From assembly GCA_029448655.1 (NCBI GenBank), contig JACCLO010000008.1, forward strand, positions 2,790,001 to 2,854,000: a stretch of DNA of 64,000 nucleotides, written 5' to 3'. The notes under the pieces were generated by a model that was given only the letters and a program-made list of their open reading frames with translations, made no database searches and was not told the DNA's origin. Both the position numbers and the translations under genes were made by a program. Positions 44,678 to 56,586 of the stretch are shown in pieces (position 1 is the first letter of the stretch; every line of letters starts with the position of its first letter). This DNA is from Wolfiporia cocos. Its lineage: Eukaryota > Basidiomycota > Agaricomycetes > Polyporales > Phaeolaceae.

Positions 44678-47600
44678 CTACAACTCATCTCTCGTGTGCT
44701 CCACCTCGCCATGAACTTCGGCCGCCGCACCCGAGGCGGAGCTCGCCTTACCGACATCCGCGAGGACGTTGACGTCCGCTGCGACGATCTCTGATCGCAT
44801 CTTACCCTCCTCGGCCAGCTTGCGCGCGAAGCGGGCGATCTCGGCATCGTACTCTTCCCACTCGGGAATCTGGCGCGCACGAACGAGCTTCGGCTCTTTC
44901 TGTGATTCACACTATTCAGGACCATCGCGACAGAGAAGCTGTGGTACCACGTACCGTGAGCGGGTTTTGGCACAGATCAATCGTTTTGGCGCGGTGCAAG
45001 CGATCTTTGCTGCCTGTGAACGGAGTCAAGGGTGTGGCAAATATGGAGCATAGCGGATACTTACACCATGTCTCGCACTGGTAAATAGTAGAAAGATTCA
45101 GAAAAGGCTATTGTTACTAGTATCTTAATACGCACCCACAACCAATCCTCGGGTAGCGAGAACTGCAGCGTGTGAGCGATGTTCGGCGCCAAACGCGAAG
45201 GCTCAACTTACAATCGGCACATCTCGTTGCAGGTTATTCGGCAGGTCTGAGAGATTGTCAGCAGCTCTTCAAGCGCATGATGCTTAGTGTATGCGAACCT
45301 TGGTCAAGATTTGCTAGAGAATTGGGGTCTGCCGACAATTGTTGATAGTGACTACGGAGGATGTCCTGTACATAATATTCAGCATGCAGCCCCATTCGTA
45401 TGGCAGACTACGTACTCCTGCAGCCATCTGGAGCGGAACAAAGCGGGGCGATCAGCACGCCCAACCTTGCACTATGTGATTGGCCTACCTGACGGAAGCG
45501 AACGAGGTCCACCACGTAAAGAGCACTTTCAGGAGGTGAAGTTAGCATACGGAACGGCAAAAGTCGCTCATGGGCGGACCTGATGTGGTATGGCAGACCA
45601 CGCAAGAACTCCTTCCAATATCCTGTCTTCCAGAAGCGGAACCCCTCCATCTCCGTATTATCGTCGCCCATGGGGGTGTAGCCGTACGGAGCGCCGTGCA
45701 AATCAAGGTCGACGAGCTCCTTCAGGTCTGTGCGTACAATCTGGTCGGCATCGACGAAGATAACCTTCTTGAGGTCCATCGGGAACAGGACATCTAAGAA
45801 GAGGATCTTGTAAGCCCAGATGATGCGCTGCTTCTCCTTTTGTGCGCGGAGCCATGACGGCCACTTGTAAGTGACTAGCTCGTATTGGAAGCCGTACGCC
45901 TCGGCAAAGTGTGGAATGAACTCCTGAGACCATTGTAAGATGATGTCCTGCTGCGTCACAAAATCATGGCATACCAAGAATGACGGAGAAAGGAAGTTCT
46001 CGATGAACCAAAACTTGACCGTGCTCTTGGTATTACGTAGAACGCTGAGGATCATGATGGATGCGAAACGCTAATCGCAGTTCAGCGGATGTTAGTATCA
46101 TGCGAATGCAAGCAGTACCTCGTAGAGTAGCCCAGATGCGACAGTGAAAATGTTGATGTCGGCTTGATTGTTGGATGTCACAGCGAGATCAGTACTGGGC
46201 TCGGATGAGAGCAGAGAGGTAATCCTGTCCCAGACATAAGCTGTCTACGCAGTCTACGAACATATCTATTCCTGAAACTTACCGAGAGACTATCTCATCG
46301 AAGAATCCCCCACTGCTCGGCTTCACAGCAGCGACTTCCGCGAGCACGTCCGCACGCTCCATTCCAGGCCTTCTCGACAGGCGTGGATACAGGGTAAGAC
46401 CTTCGAAGCTAGTCAACGTGATCTCATCGCCGACGTCGTCGACAGCGGGGCTGTTCCATCCCTCGTTACCCACACTCTCCATTTTGAAGATTTCGCGTCC
46501 GCGTCCAGGGCGGATCTCTAGCTTGAATACACCAGGTTTCGTGCGGAACTGGAGGTACCCTAAGTTTGCCACGACTTGAGTGTCAGCTATGGGCGTGCCG
46601 CTGTTATCTGAGAGCTGCAGCTGAATGCCACGGGGAGGAGCATTTGTTAGAGTGTCACGCGCGTGCCCTTCGACGACTAGATAGTCAAGATCAAACGTTG
46701 CCCGTACTCCTTGCGTTCGGTCGCGGGCGGACAGAGCACTCAGCAAGATGTTGTCCAGATCGTGTAGTGCTTCTTGAGGTCGGACAAGCCATGACTGTGG
46801 CACATCCATAGCAAGCGTGTAGATGGGTTCGATCGGTAGACCAGTAAACTCAGTCTTGATCTCGAACGGTTGACTGATGGATTGTCAGAGGCAGCTGACG
46901 AGGGGTACCGAGAACATACCCATTTTCAAGGAAGGTAGGACGAGGTTGCAGGTTGTACCTGTAGAATCGTTTCAGAGGTATCTACAATAACTGATTAGCC
47001 AGCACCAAGCACGCTACCCAGCTACCAACCTCGATGTACTTGGGGGGATTCAGATGAAGCTCTACCGACACTCCAGGAATGTTGAGAAGCCACTGAACAT
47101 GACGAGACGTGAGATGGGAGAATGTATGTGCTAACCGGTACTAACCTCTGTTAATGCCGACCACTTTTGCGCTGACTCGCTAAGAGGGTCAACCAGAATG
47201 CCAAATTGGAATACCGCTGTGTTGTTGTCTCCGAATGTATACCCTCTGATCGATATGGTTGGCAGTGTGCTACAGATATGCGTAGTGTGTACGCACGTAT
47301 ATTCTCTTTCCAAGAGCTGATACTTGCGTTGCCGAGGTTTTTGCGGCGTATTGAAGAATCCAACCTCGCTTGGGTCAGGTATCTGAATGGCAGAGATTAT
47401 GGAGGACGCAATTGAGACAATGTCAGAGCGGGATTCCCTGCGCAGACGCATAAGTCGCGATCGCAGTAGTCCTAATCGTGAGCGTACCGATCATAATCAT
47501 CGAATGAGTCCATGATGGAGGTGAGGGCGTCCGCCACAGGCTGAATGCGCTTGCGAAGCTCATACAGATATAACACTGTGAAGTCGTCTGCCAAAAACTC

Positions 47601-50600
47601 GCCGGGAAAGATTGGACCAACGACCTGTGAAGCACTCAGCCGGATGACGCGCATATAGGCACAACGATCACGCACGCGTCCATTTACAACTACTGCTTGT
47701 TCCCCTGGGACAAGTCCTACCTCTCGAGCGATCAGACGACTAGCCGTTACGAACTCGTCATATTCCGCGTCAGTCAAGACAGTGCCACTGAGAATGTCAT
47801 CGAGGCTATCTTCAGCAGAGATGACAGTCTGTGGGCTTTGCTTGGGAGCTGCAACATCTCCAAAGCCGAGTAAGCGCAGAAGACGCGACGGCGAGGCACG
47901 ATGAAGGAAACCCTTCGAGATGAGCTGCGCTACGAGCGAGGATACTTGTGGACGTTTCTGCGACCTTGAGATCGGCGCTTTAGAGGGGTTGTGGATGAAC
48001 GAGATACGTGAAGGGTAGTTTGTGTTCTGCACAACGGAGACATCGGTAGGTAACCTTGAGGCTATTGAAGCACACATACCACGGCGGAGAGCACCTCCCT
48101 AATCAATAATTGACCCGCCTCACTATCAATATCTGTGATAATATACGTGGTCAAAGGGGCCTCGATGGGCTCAGCTGTAGTTTCAGCTACCTTAGAGAGA
48201 GTATGAACAAGGATATGTCAAGGCAATACTCACGAGGATACACGAATGACCCTGGCCAGGTCGGGAACTTGAAATGACCAACGAGATCGAGCGAATTGTA
48301 GATTAAAAGACCTTCGGCTTTTCCCGAGGGATAAATGTGTCGGTTCCTCCTCTTCGCTGTCCCAGGAAGATCATAGAAATAGGTGGAGATAATGTCAATG
48401 TCGTTTAATTGGCCTGTGGCAATCTGTTGGCCAACGCGAACAATCAGATTGTTTATGTATAAGCACTGACAATCAAATCCAACTCACTTGCTCCTGAAGA
48501 TGTCCCATCTGCTCGGCTAGCTCCATCTGCATGGCTCTCAAGAATGCCTGTCTCATGCACGTTCAAATTCTGTCTGCAGCGAGCAATGTCGAATCTTACA
48601 TCGTCCAGGTCGAAATGCTTCCCGTTGACAAACGCATGGCCCTGGGACGCAGCCAGAAGCGAAGCTCCAAGCCTCTTAGCATACGCGCGCGCCTTGTCGA
48701 GGACCACGTTCGTATGCTCATTTTCGGCAAGAATCTCGTCCAGATCAGTAGGGATGCTCTCGTCGATAGGGTCGCTGTTTACAAGAAGGTAGTTGAAGGC
48801 GGCGCGGACAAGGCCCCAGTCGACCGTTGGCTTCAGGCTCTCAGCTGGTCTATCTGCCTGGGAAATCTATCGGGGAAGTATCAGCATGTATGCGTGCATT
48901 CATCAACAAGAAATATACGTTTTTCAGGAATGCCATCGTTTTCGTCCGATCGAAATGCTCCATCAGGTAATAGAACAGCCTCGCCATTCGCGCGCCTTGG
49001 TCGATTTAGAGCATGTTGTCAGTATACGTTTGGATCACGCCTAAGATCTCAACATCTGACGTCCTCACCTTCCTCCGTTTCAACAATTGGCACGATGCCC
49101 CACCGGAATGGGAAGCTGCGGCTTAAGATGTTGGCAACTGTGACGGACAGGAAGTGGACAGAGCTCGACTGCGAGAGGTCGAGCACAAGAACGATGTTGA
49201 AGACGTTCGCGCGGACGCTGGGGAACTGGCCAGGGTACATTGGGCGTAGGAACTATATGGCAGTAACTTTTGTAAGCGAGCGCTTTCAGACTGCATGCCC
49301 AAGAACCTCACCAGACTGAGTGACCTGCCCCATCTCTGATACCTACAAACCCCGTGTGAGTGAATTGGCGTGTGGCCGAAGCGAAGTCACCTACCGCGCG
49401 TCCTTTTCAAAGTCGTTCCACCACACAATAACATCTCCTTCAGGGCGGTCGCTCGCGTCAACTACCCCGTCCAACACGTCGGACTCGCTCTGCGCCATGC
49501 TGATTGACGGGTGTGTCAGTAAATCGAGAGCCTGTCCGGGCGTGAGTCCGAGGGAGGTCAACGAAAGCATCGTGCGGCGCTCTTTGCGCAATAAGCCCAG
49601 CAACCTGGGAACATTATGCTTCAATTAACAGTAAGACGTCAATTGTCGGCATTTATTCGAACGCACGTGTAAGGGTTCAGGTCCTTCTCCTGCAAGACCA
49701 TCCCGTTCAGCCACACAATACCAACGCCGGGCGCCGCCCGCGCCTGGTTGTTCTCTACCTCCTCCGCCAGAGCGGGATCAACGGTGACTCTGCGCGCAAG
49801 GATCGTAGCATACTTGGGGAAGTCTTGGGAGAGATGCTTGAGCGTGGCGAGCGGGTTCTCGGATGCGTGGATGAGCTGAGCAGCTTGTAGACCAAATACT
49901 GCATACCGGGTCGGGATATATATTATACGTGAGATGCGAACAATTGGACCGTACCTTGCAGTTCGTCTTCTGATAGTGGAGCGCTCAAGTCAGCTGTGGT
50001 GTTCTCTGGGTACTGCTGCAGGAGTGCCATGATGGAGTCTATGCCCGAGGTAGGGCTAGCAGCATCTTCGACCAAGCTGCCCTCCTCTTTAGCATCTACG
50101 TTATTTTCAGTTTTACCCTATAACAAATCGACATTTGACTTCGGTAGCTAACCTTGCTGCCGGTCATCGAGGGCCAAGTAATCCATCTTTTTCAGATCAA
50201 GTACGACACCGTAACCCGTCAGATGCATCCGCTTCGACGTGTCGCGGTCCTCGTCTGGGATGGGGCGGAATACGTACTCTAGATGCGGATTGGGTGCACT
50301 CGAGGCTGCATACAGGTAAGAATGTAATTCTCGGAAGTTGTTAGACGATAACGAGGCGTAAAGAACTGCGGTGCGTGGGGGATAGTCTAGCCTTTGAGCT
50401 GGAGACGGATGGATATGATCGAATGGCATGAGCCGCGGACGGACGAATGTACTTCGCACAACGATGTTATGCATTATAATGTGGTCGAGCAGGGTACAGG
50501 ACTCACTCATTCAATCCCCTGGATTCTGGAAGATCAATAGTCTCAATGCTAGCAAAGCGCGCCAGCGACTCCGCATCGCATGCAACTTGGCCGTACCAGT

Positions 50601-51080
50601 CGACCCAAGAGCCGCAGTTCTCACTCAGTCCTTGGCTCCTCCGTGCAGCGTGCCGGTCACTGTAGAACTGAAAGAAAGCCTCAATTTTAGGAGATGCGGA
50701 GTGCAGCGCCATGTTCATTTCTGCAGTCGCATATGATCCCGATTCTGCGAGATATCCTTGCGTGACAGCGGTTTCAAGGACATATTGGAGAAGCGCCTCG
50801 TCTGTACTCGGTATAGGGTCAGGCAATGTCCCGGGGTTTGTGAGAACGTCTAGCAAGGGGAAGAAAGAGCCAGGGTCCTCTATAGAGATGGATTCACTTT
50901 CATCTACCAAGTGAGCGAAAATTCAGGTATGCGCGAGATACAAACGCACATATATTCGAGTAGCCTGGGAGGCGGGGGCCAGGAAGAACGCAGCTCGACC
51001 CCCACAGGAGGAGCTAGACCATAGCTGACGTATGCATTCAAGAGTGTAGCGGCAGAATATGCAAGCAGACAGGACCACAT
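44678..51080 (-). CDS. gpt1: UDP-glucose:glycoprotein glucosyltransferase (ER folding sensor)
   Basis: Multi-exon gene read leftward. Exon 1 is 51080-50950 and exon 2 begins at 50896. The N-terminus [20 protein letters not shown] is a signal peptide. Typical N-terminal thioredoxin-like region blocks follow ([33 protein letters not shown]). The large middle region spans 50.9-46.2 kb. The C-terminal GT24 catalytic domain is at 46.05-45.2 kb: [33 protein letters not shown], the metal-binding DAD in [16 protein letters not shown] (near 45755), and [19 protein letters not shown]. The end reads [12 protein letters not shown], then [18 protein letters not shown], and finally HTRDEL, an ER retrieval signal. 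It re-glucosylates misfolded glycoproteins in the calnexin cycle. Middle exon borders were not all resolved; no frame break was noted. Confidence 0.93.
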
Positions 51081-51296
51081 CCGCACAAGGGTTTCAAGTC
51101 ACCTGGTCGATGAGCGGGCTCGGCAGCGCTGAGCAGTGACCAGTAGGGCCAAACGCCTCCTCGGTGAGTCCTACTAATATGCTATTGGCGGTCAGTGTCT
51201 AAGAAGCAACGGACTTCTTGTATTGCAAGGCGAGTAATGGAGTTCAAGCAGGGCAGTGTAGCAATCAGAGATTGGAATAACAAACCGGCAGGCTAA

Positions 51297-51361
51297 GAGA
51301 GAGCTGTTAGTACTCAGTATAGCTGTACGAGAGAGCTGTTAGTACTCGAGTATAGCTGTAC
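51297..51361. repeat. two-unit tandem repeat, about 33 bp per unit
   Basis: GAGAGCTGTTAGTACTC, then an AGTATAGCTGTAC block, occurs twice in a row with a one-base difference. It lies about 220 bp upstream of the glucosyltransferase start. Confidence 0.7.
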
Positions 51362-51487
51362 CAGGACGACGTGTCCGCATCACGATCACGTGCATGCGTG
51401 GTACGCGCTGCGCGTCGCGACTTGGCGCGTCGCGACTTGGCACGCCTCCACAGGAGCCTCAAATCTAATCCTTTGACTAGTCTCGAT

Positions 51488-51574
51488 CAGACGTTCTGGC
51501 AGTGCACGTGCCGCTCGGGTGCTCCCGAGCGGAGATCGAAAAACTGAAGACGCAGTACGCTGCCAGAACGTCTG
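51488..51574. repeat. nested perfect hairpin
   Basis: Outer arms CAGACGTTCTGGCAG (51488-51502) and its exact complement (51560-51574) enclose a second hairpin. That inner hairpin is CCGCTCGGG-TGCT-CCCGAGCGG at 51511-51532, a 9-bp stem with a four-base loop. Confidence 0.75.
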
Positions 51575-51739
51575 GTGGATTTCGATAGGGCGGATGTAGG
51601 TGACCCCCGTCTCGTGATCGCGAGGCGGGCGTCTACGCGTCTATGCGTCGCTCATAGTGGATGGTACGGCTGGGACTTTAGAATACGTTAACACTCTCCT
51701 CTGTTGTAGACTTACTCTATGAGTCCTTAACCATAACAA

Positions 51740-52051
51740 ATGGATAATTCTGCCGACAGCGACAATCTTTTTGACTATAGAGATGACGAAGATGGACTGG
51801 AGGAGCACATTAATACGAGTACGAAGACGCCACATCAAATAGCTCCAAGGGTCTTAGACTTGCCATTATTTTTATGGGCAATTAGCTGGAATCCCAATAT
51901 CCCGGAGCTCAAAGCTAACGGCAAAGCTCGATATGCGCAGACAGCGCTCATGTTGAGCCCCAGTGGAAATTGGCAACAAGCTGTATGGCGCCAGTCCACA
52001 CCAGTCGGCGGCACCCCACAGGGCTCCAAAACAGCAACCAGTGCCGACTGA
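51740..52051 (+). CDS. short unknown frame (doubtful)
   Basis: 103 codons beginning MDNSADSDNLFDYRDDEDGL. The acidic start resembles N-termini of many fungal transposase or nuclear genes, but the rest has no motif and no obvious continuation. It ends 130 bp before the family A LTR. It may be a remnant of a gene or transposon cut by that insertion. Confidence 0.25.
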   Translation: MDNSADSDNLFDYRDDEDGLEEHINTSTKTPHQIAPRVLDLPLFLWAISWNPNIPELKANGKARYAQTALMLSPSGNWQQAVWRQSTPVGGTPQGSKTATSAD

Positions 52052-52183
52052 CGACAGAGATTTGAGAAAAACACCGATAGAAATCTGCGTCAGAAGGTGT
52101 GTAACCAAGCTGGTCAGCACACACGTATGAGCAAGGACTGGCGCAGACCACCGCCGATGTATTTAAGTATTTTTCTTACTTTC

Positions 52184-52554
52184 TGTCACAAGCCGATTTT
52201 CTCCAACTAGCTTGCGACTAGAGACAACCCTTATCTTATCTAAGCGCCCGCCTATGCATCACGTGCAAGGACCCCGAACACCCCACACGTGCTTACACAG
52301 ACCCCGGACACCCTTGATATGGCTCTACACCTACGATAGGGTTTACCATACTCTAAACGGTCTATCAGCTTACATAATACTGTATAGTAGCCAAACATGT
52401 ACAAACAGCCTACGAGCATATATACCAGCCAGACGAGCAGGGAGCACCCCAGACTCGTCTTGGCCTTTGTTGCCTTGAGTAGCCTCAGACTAGGAATACG
52501 CTTTCACGCAAATAATATTCCCCTGAGTAGTTGCTTGAGAATACACTTGTGTCA
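52184..52554 (+). repeat. family A 5' LTR, older + strand copy
   Basis: 371 bp, starting TGTCACAAGCC and ending TTGTGTCA. It carries the same TATATA box and AGACTCGTCTT start as the copy at 20842, but with many scattered differences, so it is older. Confidence 0.93.
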
Positions 52555-52618
52555 TAAGACGAGTCTCCACCCCGATCTGAGTTCATTCCAGATCAACCCC
52601 GGCGCACTAGGGGCAAAG
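52555..52618 (+). mobile_element. family A leader stub with primer site, truncated by family B
   Basis: 64 bp matching the start of the family A internal region (TAAGACGAGTCTCCACCCCG onward, self-primer site 52556-52566). It stops at GGGGCAAAG where family B begins; the rest should lie beyond the right edge. Confidence 0.85.
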
Positions 52619-53326
52619 TGTTACGGGTCGAATACCCGTTCGTATATTCGAGTCGCGAATATAGATCGTTCTTCTGCACGTGGGCGTATAGCCGTATGCA
52701 AGGCAAATACTCGTTAGATGCCTTCGGGTCCTAGGTGAAGTTCCTAGGAGATCGTATAATATCCAATACGCGTTAGAGGATATAATCTGTTCAGGTGCGA
52801 GTCTAATAGAATATAAGACTCGCCTAAGTCCGAGAAGTCAGTGTGCACTTCGAGGACTTAGTCGTTCGGTTGCTCGAGCGAGAAATACTGAGCGTAGTTT
52901 CCTACGTTTGAGAACGAGTATAAGACTTCTTGTTTATACAACAAGGTCGAGCTGAAGAGCCTCGACGGTAAGTACATGAGTTTTTATACTACGTTAGGTT
53001 TCAGGGGTCAAGTCTGTCCCAGATGTCACCGATACTATCTACGCTATAGTCCCTAACGTTTGATAAGTATGGAATGATATATCTGAGACGATAGATAGGA
53101 ATGATGGCGGTTGAACGCCATCTATCAGCTAATAAACGATGAACATGAAACGGTGGCAGAGTTGGATCTGCCAAAGATGAAATGGGTCTCGTAGACTAGT
53201 ACAACTGGGGATGCGCCCAGTAAGATCACGAGTAGCCAGGGGGGTTGGTTGCGCAACAAGTCCCTGTATCGTATTCGCCCTGTGGCGAGTTCTGCCGATA
53301 TTTGAAAAATCAAAATAACCGTAACA
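52619..53326 (-). repeat. family B 3' LTR
   Basis: 708 bp bounded by the 8-bp inverted ends TGTTACGG and CCGTAACA. Confidence 0.92.
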
Positions 53327-53340
53327 TCAGCTCCCCTCTA
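53327..53340 (-). promoter_or_regulatory. family B polypurine tract
   Basis: The sense strand reads AGAGGGGAGCTGA directly before the 3' LTR. Confidence 0.75.
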
Positions 53341-53444
53341 AGCATTCGTCGGCCTCGACGAATTTTCCAAGCCTCCCTCTTCAGAGTGCCTCGGCGTCCT
53401 GCTCGTTGTAGATGTCGCCGTTCCCGCTGAGGGACGGGGTCGTA

Positions 53445-56400
53445 CAGTCGTGGACAATCAAACACGGTAAATTTCATAGCACTTGAACTGCTAGGTTTAT
53501 GATGATTGTAAGCATGGATTCAGACTCAGGGAAGTTTAGAATGTCGGAAAACGATTTTTTGGTATTTTTCCCACGCTTTTTGGGGGTTGGCCAAATTCCG
53601 GACCAGATTTTGCGGTTATCCAGTGCGGCTCAATGGGTGCAGCGAGAAAAATGTGTATATTATCTATCACAAAGTAAGAACAGCTTCAATTGACATCATT
53701 GCTTGTTCCGAAACCTGTCTATGCTGCTTTTGCTTGCGCACAGCCCAGGCTGCAGCTTTTCCAGTTAGACCTAGCCGGTACGCACTCATAAATCGCCAAG
53801 CACGGTTAATAAACCGTTGTATAACTTCAACTGGACAGCTATTGAGCTGTTCTAATGCAGCCCGCTTTGCTTCGGCAAATGTCTTCTTAGGTATTTCACG
53901 GTAGCGGTGCTTGCACCAGCCCCAATACTAAGTTTGTTTATTAGTCATGAATTCGGCAATCTAAAGAGCTGATCCTCACCATCTCGATTGGATTGAGCTC
54001 ACAATGGAATTTGGGCAGGAAAATACAGATGTGCCCAGCATCCTTGATAGCCATCTCAAGCATTGATGGCTGATTGGCGAAGTCATTCTGTTTGCTGAGT
54101 AACCAAGCCATGCAGCAATCGGTATTCTCCCAAGGACAAACAGGGGAGCATTTTGCATGCATTTTGGACACATTGAAGCCACGCTCCTCCAGAACTCGTT
54201 TGAGCCCTTTGGGGCTGCCATCAGCAAGTGTCATCTTCTGTACCTGCCCACGTTGTGTAGCAGAAGGGTTAGACATTGGGATCACAGTATCCCGTTGCTT
54301 CCGCTGTTTCCCACCGTCAGATTTGTTCATGTCGAATGCACGCAACGCATCGGGGGGTAGTGATGCATGTGCAGATGATTGGTCAAAAATATAAAGCAGC
54401 TGGCGACCTGGAAAAACATTCTTCGCAATCTCGAAGCTGTCTTGTACTTGCTTGATGAGCTGTTCAGTGTCCCACCATGCATCACCATTGGTGCCAGGAT
54501 ATATAATGCATCGTGCATCCTGCACAATATTGCCATCCATATCATGTTGCACGAGGCGCCCAGTCTCGGGAGTGATGAAGTCGGAGACATGGATGAGACG
54601 TCCACGGCCTTTTTTCTGTAACACTGACTGTCCCTCGGCCAACCTGTGCAGTTGTGGCCATTAGTGGGACATCAGAGACTCATTGCTGACCACTCACCAT
54701 GCACTTCGCTTATAATCGTTAACATGGAAGCAGCTCTCATCATGGAATACTGGGACGACTTCCACTTGACCATGCGCAAGCTTGGGATCAACACGTTTGA
54801 GCTCTGGCCCCTCAAAGTGAACCATGCGAGCCTCAAGCTCGAGCATTCTTGGGAGGAAGACGTCTTGGCGATACCTGACAACATCCTCCCGCTCATGTCC
54901 ATCCATATACACACCCTTCCGGAGGACAGTCCGACGCCAGCCCAGCTTAATCATCCATCGCCGAGCTGTGCGCCCACAGATTGGCTTCTTCAACATCAAC
55001 CCAAGACTTGGCAATATCGTCTCATTTATGGCATGCTGGAATAGGAGTGGGGTGATGGTGCCAGAGACCTGAGAGCTAAGCCATGACCGGGCAGCTGTGC
55101 GGAGGTTCTCGTCGTGAAAAGGGGTGCGTGAATTTGAGAATCCACCTCGTTTCTCCTTTGGTAACTGCTCGAAAATCTGATAGTGTCGAGCGAGGGCACG
55201 AATGCGACGAGCAAAGTAGGCATTCTCACTCTTCGAGTCATGCCATTGCCGTGCAATCTCGAGGCTGGCAGCAATGCAGCGGTAGCCTTTGAGACGCAAG
55301 GTTGCAAAGTTTCGGATGATCAGGTATTGATTAATCCGCGAAAGTGGTAAGTGCTTCTCTTGCAAGTGCTTCTTGACCTGTTCACGGAGATCCACCCATC
55401 CCCGAATTGCCGTGGCACCTTGCACCCGCTCATTCTGATCATCTTCCAGCCAATCCTCTGACTCTGACCCCACTTCGTCATCCACAGACTCTGCCACCAC
55501 TGCATCCTTTTCCGCCACATTGAGCGATATCTCTGGCTCTAGACATGCTCCCACATGCACTGATGACAACTGTGAAGCTGGGCTCAGCACTCTGATGGCT
55601 GGCGGAGATGATACTGGGGTGGAGGGGGCATCCACTGCCGTGGAGAGTGTGTCAACGTTATGGTGCGCACTATTGTCAACTATGCACTCTTTCCGCTGTA
55701 TCGAGAAGCCATATAATGCTGTGAGTGATGTCTTCTTTCGCTGTTCGATCTCTTTCTTGTAGCGGCGCTGAGTACGTGGTGCTTTAGCTGCGAGGTCAGG
55801 GCCTATCTTGTATGTCTTTGGTCGTGCTGGCAATAGTTATTAGTGAGCCATATCCCTTCTTAATGCAGGAGAAAGCTCATACATTTGTGCTCTGCCTCTT
55901 GCTTTCGCTTTTTCCTGAGAGCCTTTGGCAGAAGCCAATCCTCGTCATGGGGGTCATCACCTTCCATGATGGCCATACAATGCAGCCGGTCCCGCATTTC
56001 CTCACTATCAAGATCATCCCAATGCGAGTCCAAGACCTCATTGACTTCACAGTCAGTAAGTCCGTCACTATCTTCATTGGCCCATCCACTATCTGAGTCT
56101 TCTGAGCTCGCAGGACTTGGAGCTCGGGATCGCTGCAGCTGCACCGCCTGTGACTGGTCACGGTGAGCTTCCGCATGTGTTTCAGTGAGACGTGGCTGAT
56201 TTCGGAGTCCAGAGATGTTTCGCTGAGCTTTGGTGGGGCGACCGCGAGCCATTGCAGATGCAGACTTCAAGGAGAGACTGAGGATTTTTTTTCAAATTCC
56301 AAGCACACCGTCATGCTGACATTTTCGATTATTTCGAGATTATACTCAGCTCATTGAGAGGAGTCGATTGCGCTTTTTTCCGGATTTTTAGCTATTTTTT

Positions 56401-56584
56401 TAGGGGGTTGGCCAATTTTGAGGGGGTCTGATCACAAATTTTGACTCTTACGGAGATTGGCTCGTGCAATCACCCCGTAAAATATTCAAGCATCATCTAT
56501 ATGTAGTATACAATCGTATCTAGGTAACGCTGATGCCTCAAAAAATGGGCCAAAAAATTGACCGGGTTTGGTTGTCCACGACTG
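53445..56584 (-). mobile_element. Tc1/mariner-superfamily DNA transposon nested in family B
   Basis: 3140 bp. The ends are inverted: CAGTCGTGGACAATCAAACA on the left against CAGTCGTGGACAACCAAACC read inward from the right, about 28 bp with a few mismatches. The TA target is duplicated (53443-53444 and 56585-56586). Removing it with one TA restores an open frame across the site in family B. Confidence 0.9.
53667..56252 (-). CDS. Tc1/IS630-type DDE transposase
   Basis: Four exons: 56252-55883, 55826-54698, 54643-53980 and 53927-53667, giving 807 residues, all joins in frame. The N-terminal 250 residues are acidic and disordered after a basic start (MARGRPTKAQRN). A helical DNA-binding region follows (residues about 260-420, including the helix-turn-helix-like TARRWMIKLGWRR). 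Catalytic motifs are FHDESCFHVND for the first Asp, YIFDQSSAHAS for the second, and LPKFHCELNPIEMYWGW for the Glu. After that come WRFMSAYRLGLTG and the C-terminus. No stop or frameshift is seen, so the enzyme may be active. The protein is longer than classical Tc1 transposases (about 340), owing to the N-terminal extension. Confidence 0.92.
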
Positions 56585-56586
56585 TA

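Noticed and set aside
53560..56430. Repeated block GGGGGTTGGCCAA near both ends of the Tc1 element as terminal repeat
   Set aside because: Both copies face the same way apart from the palindromic core; the true inverted ends with TA duplication lie further out at 53445 and 56584.
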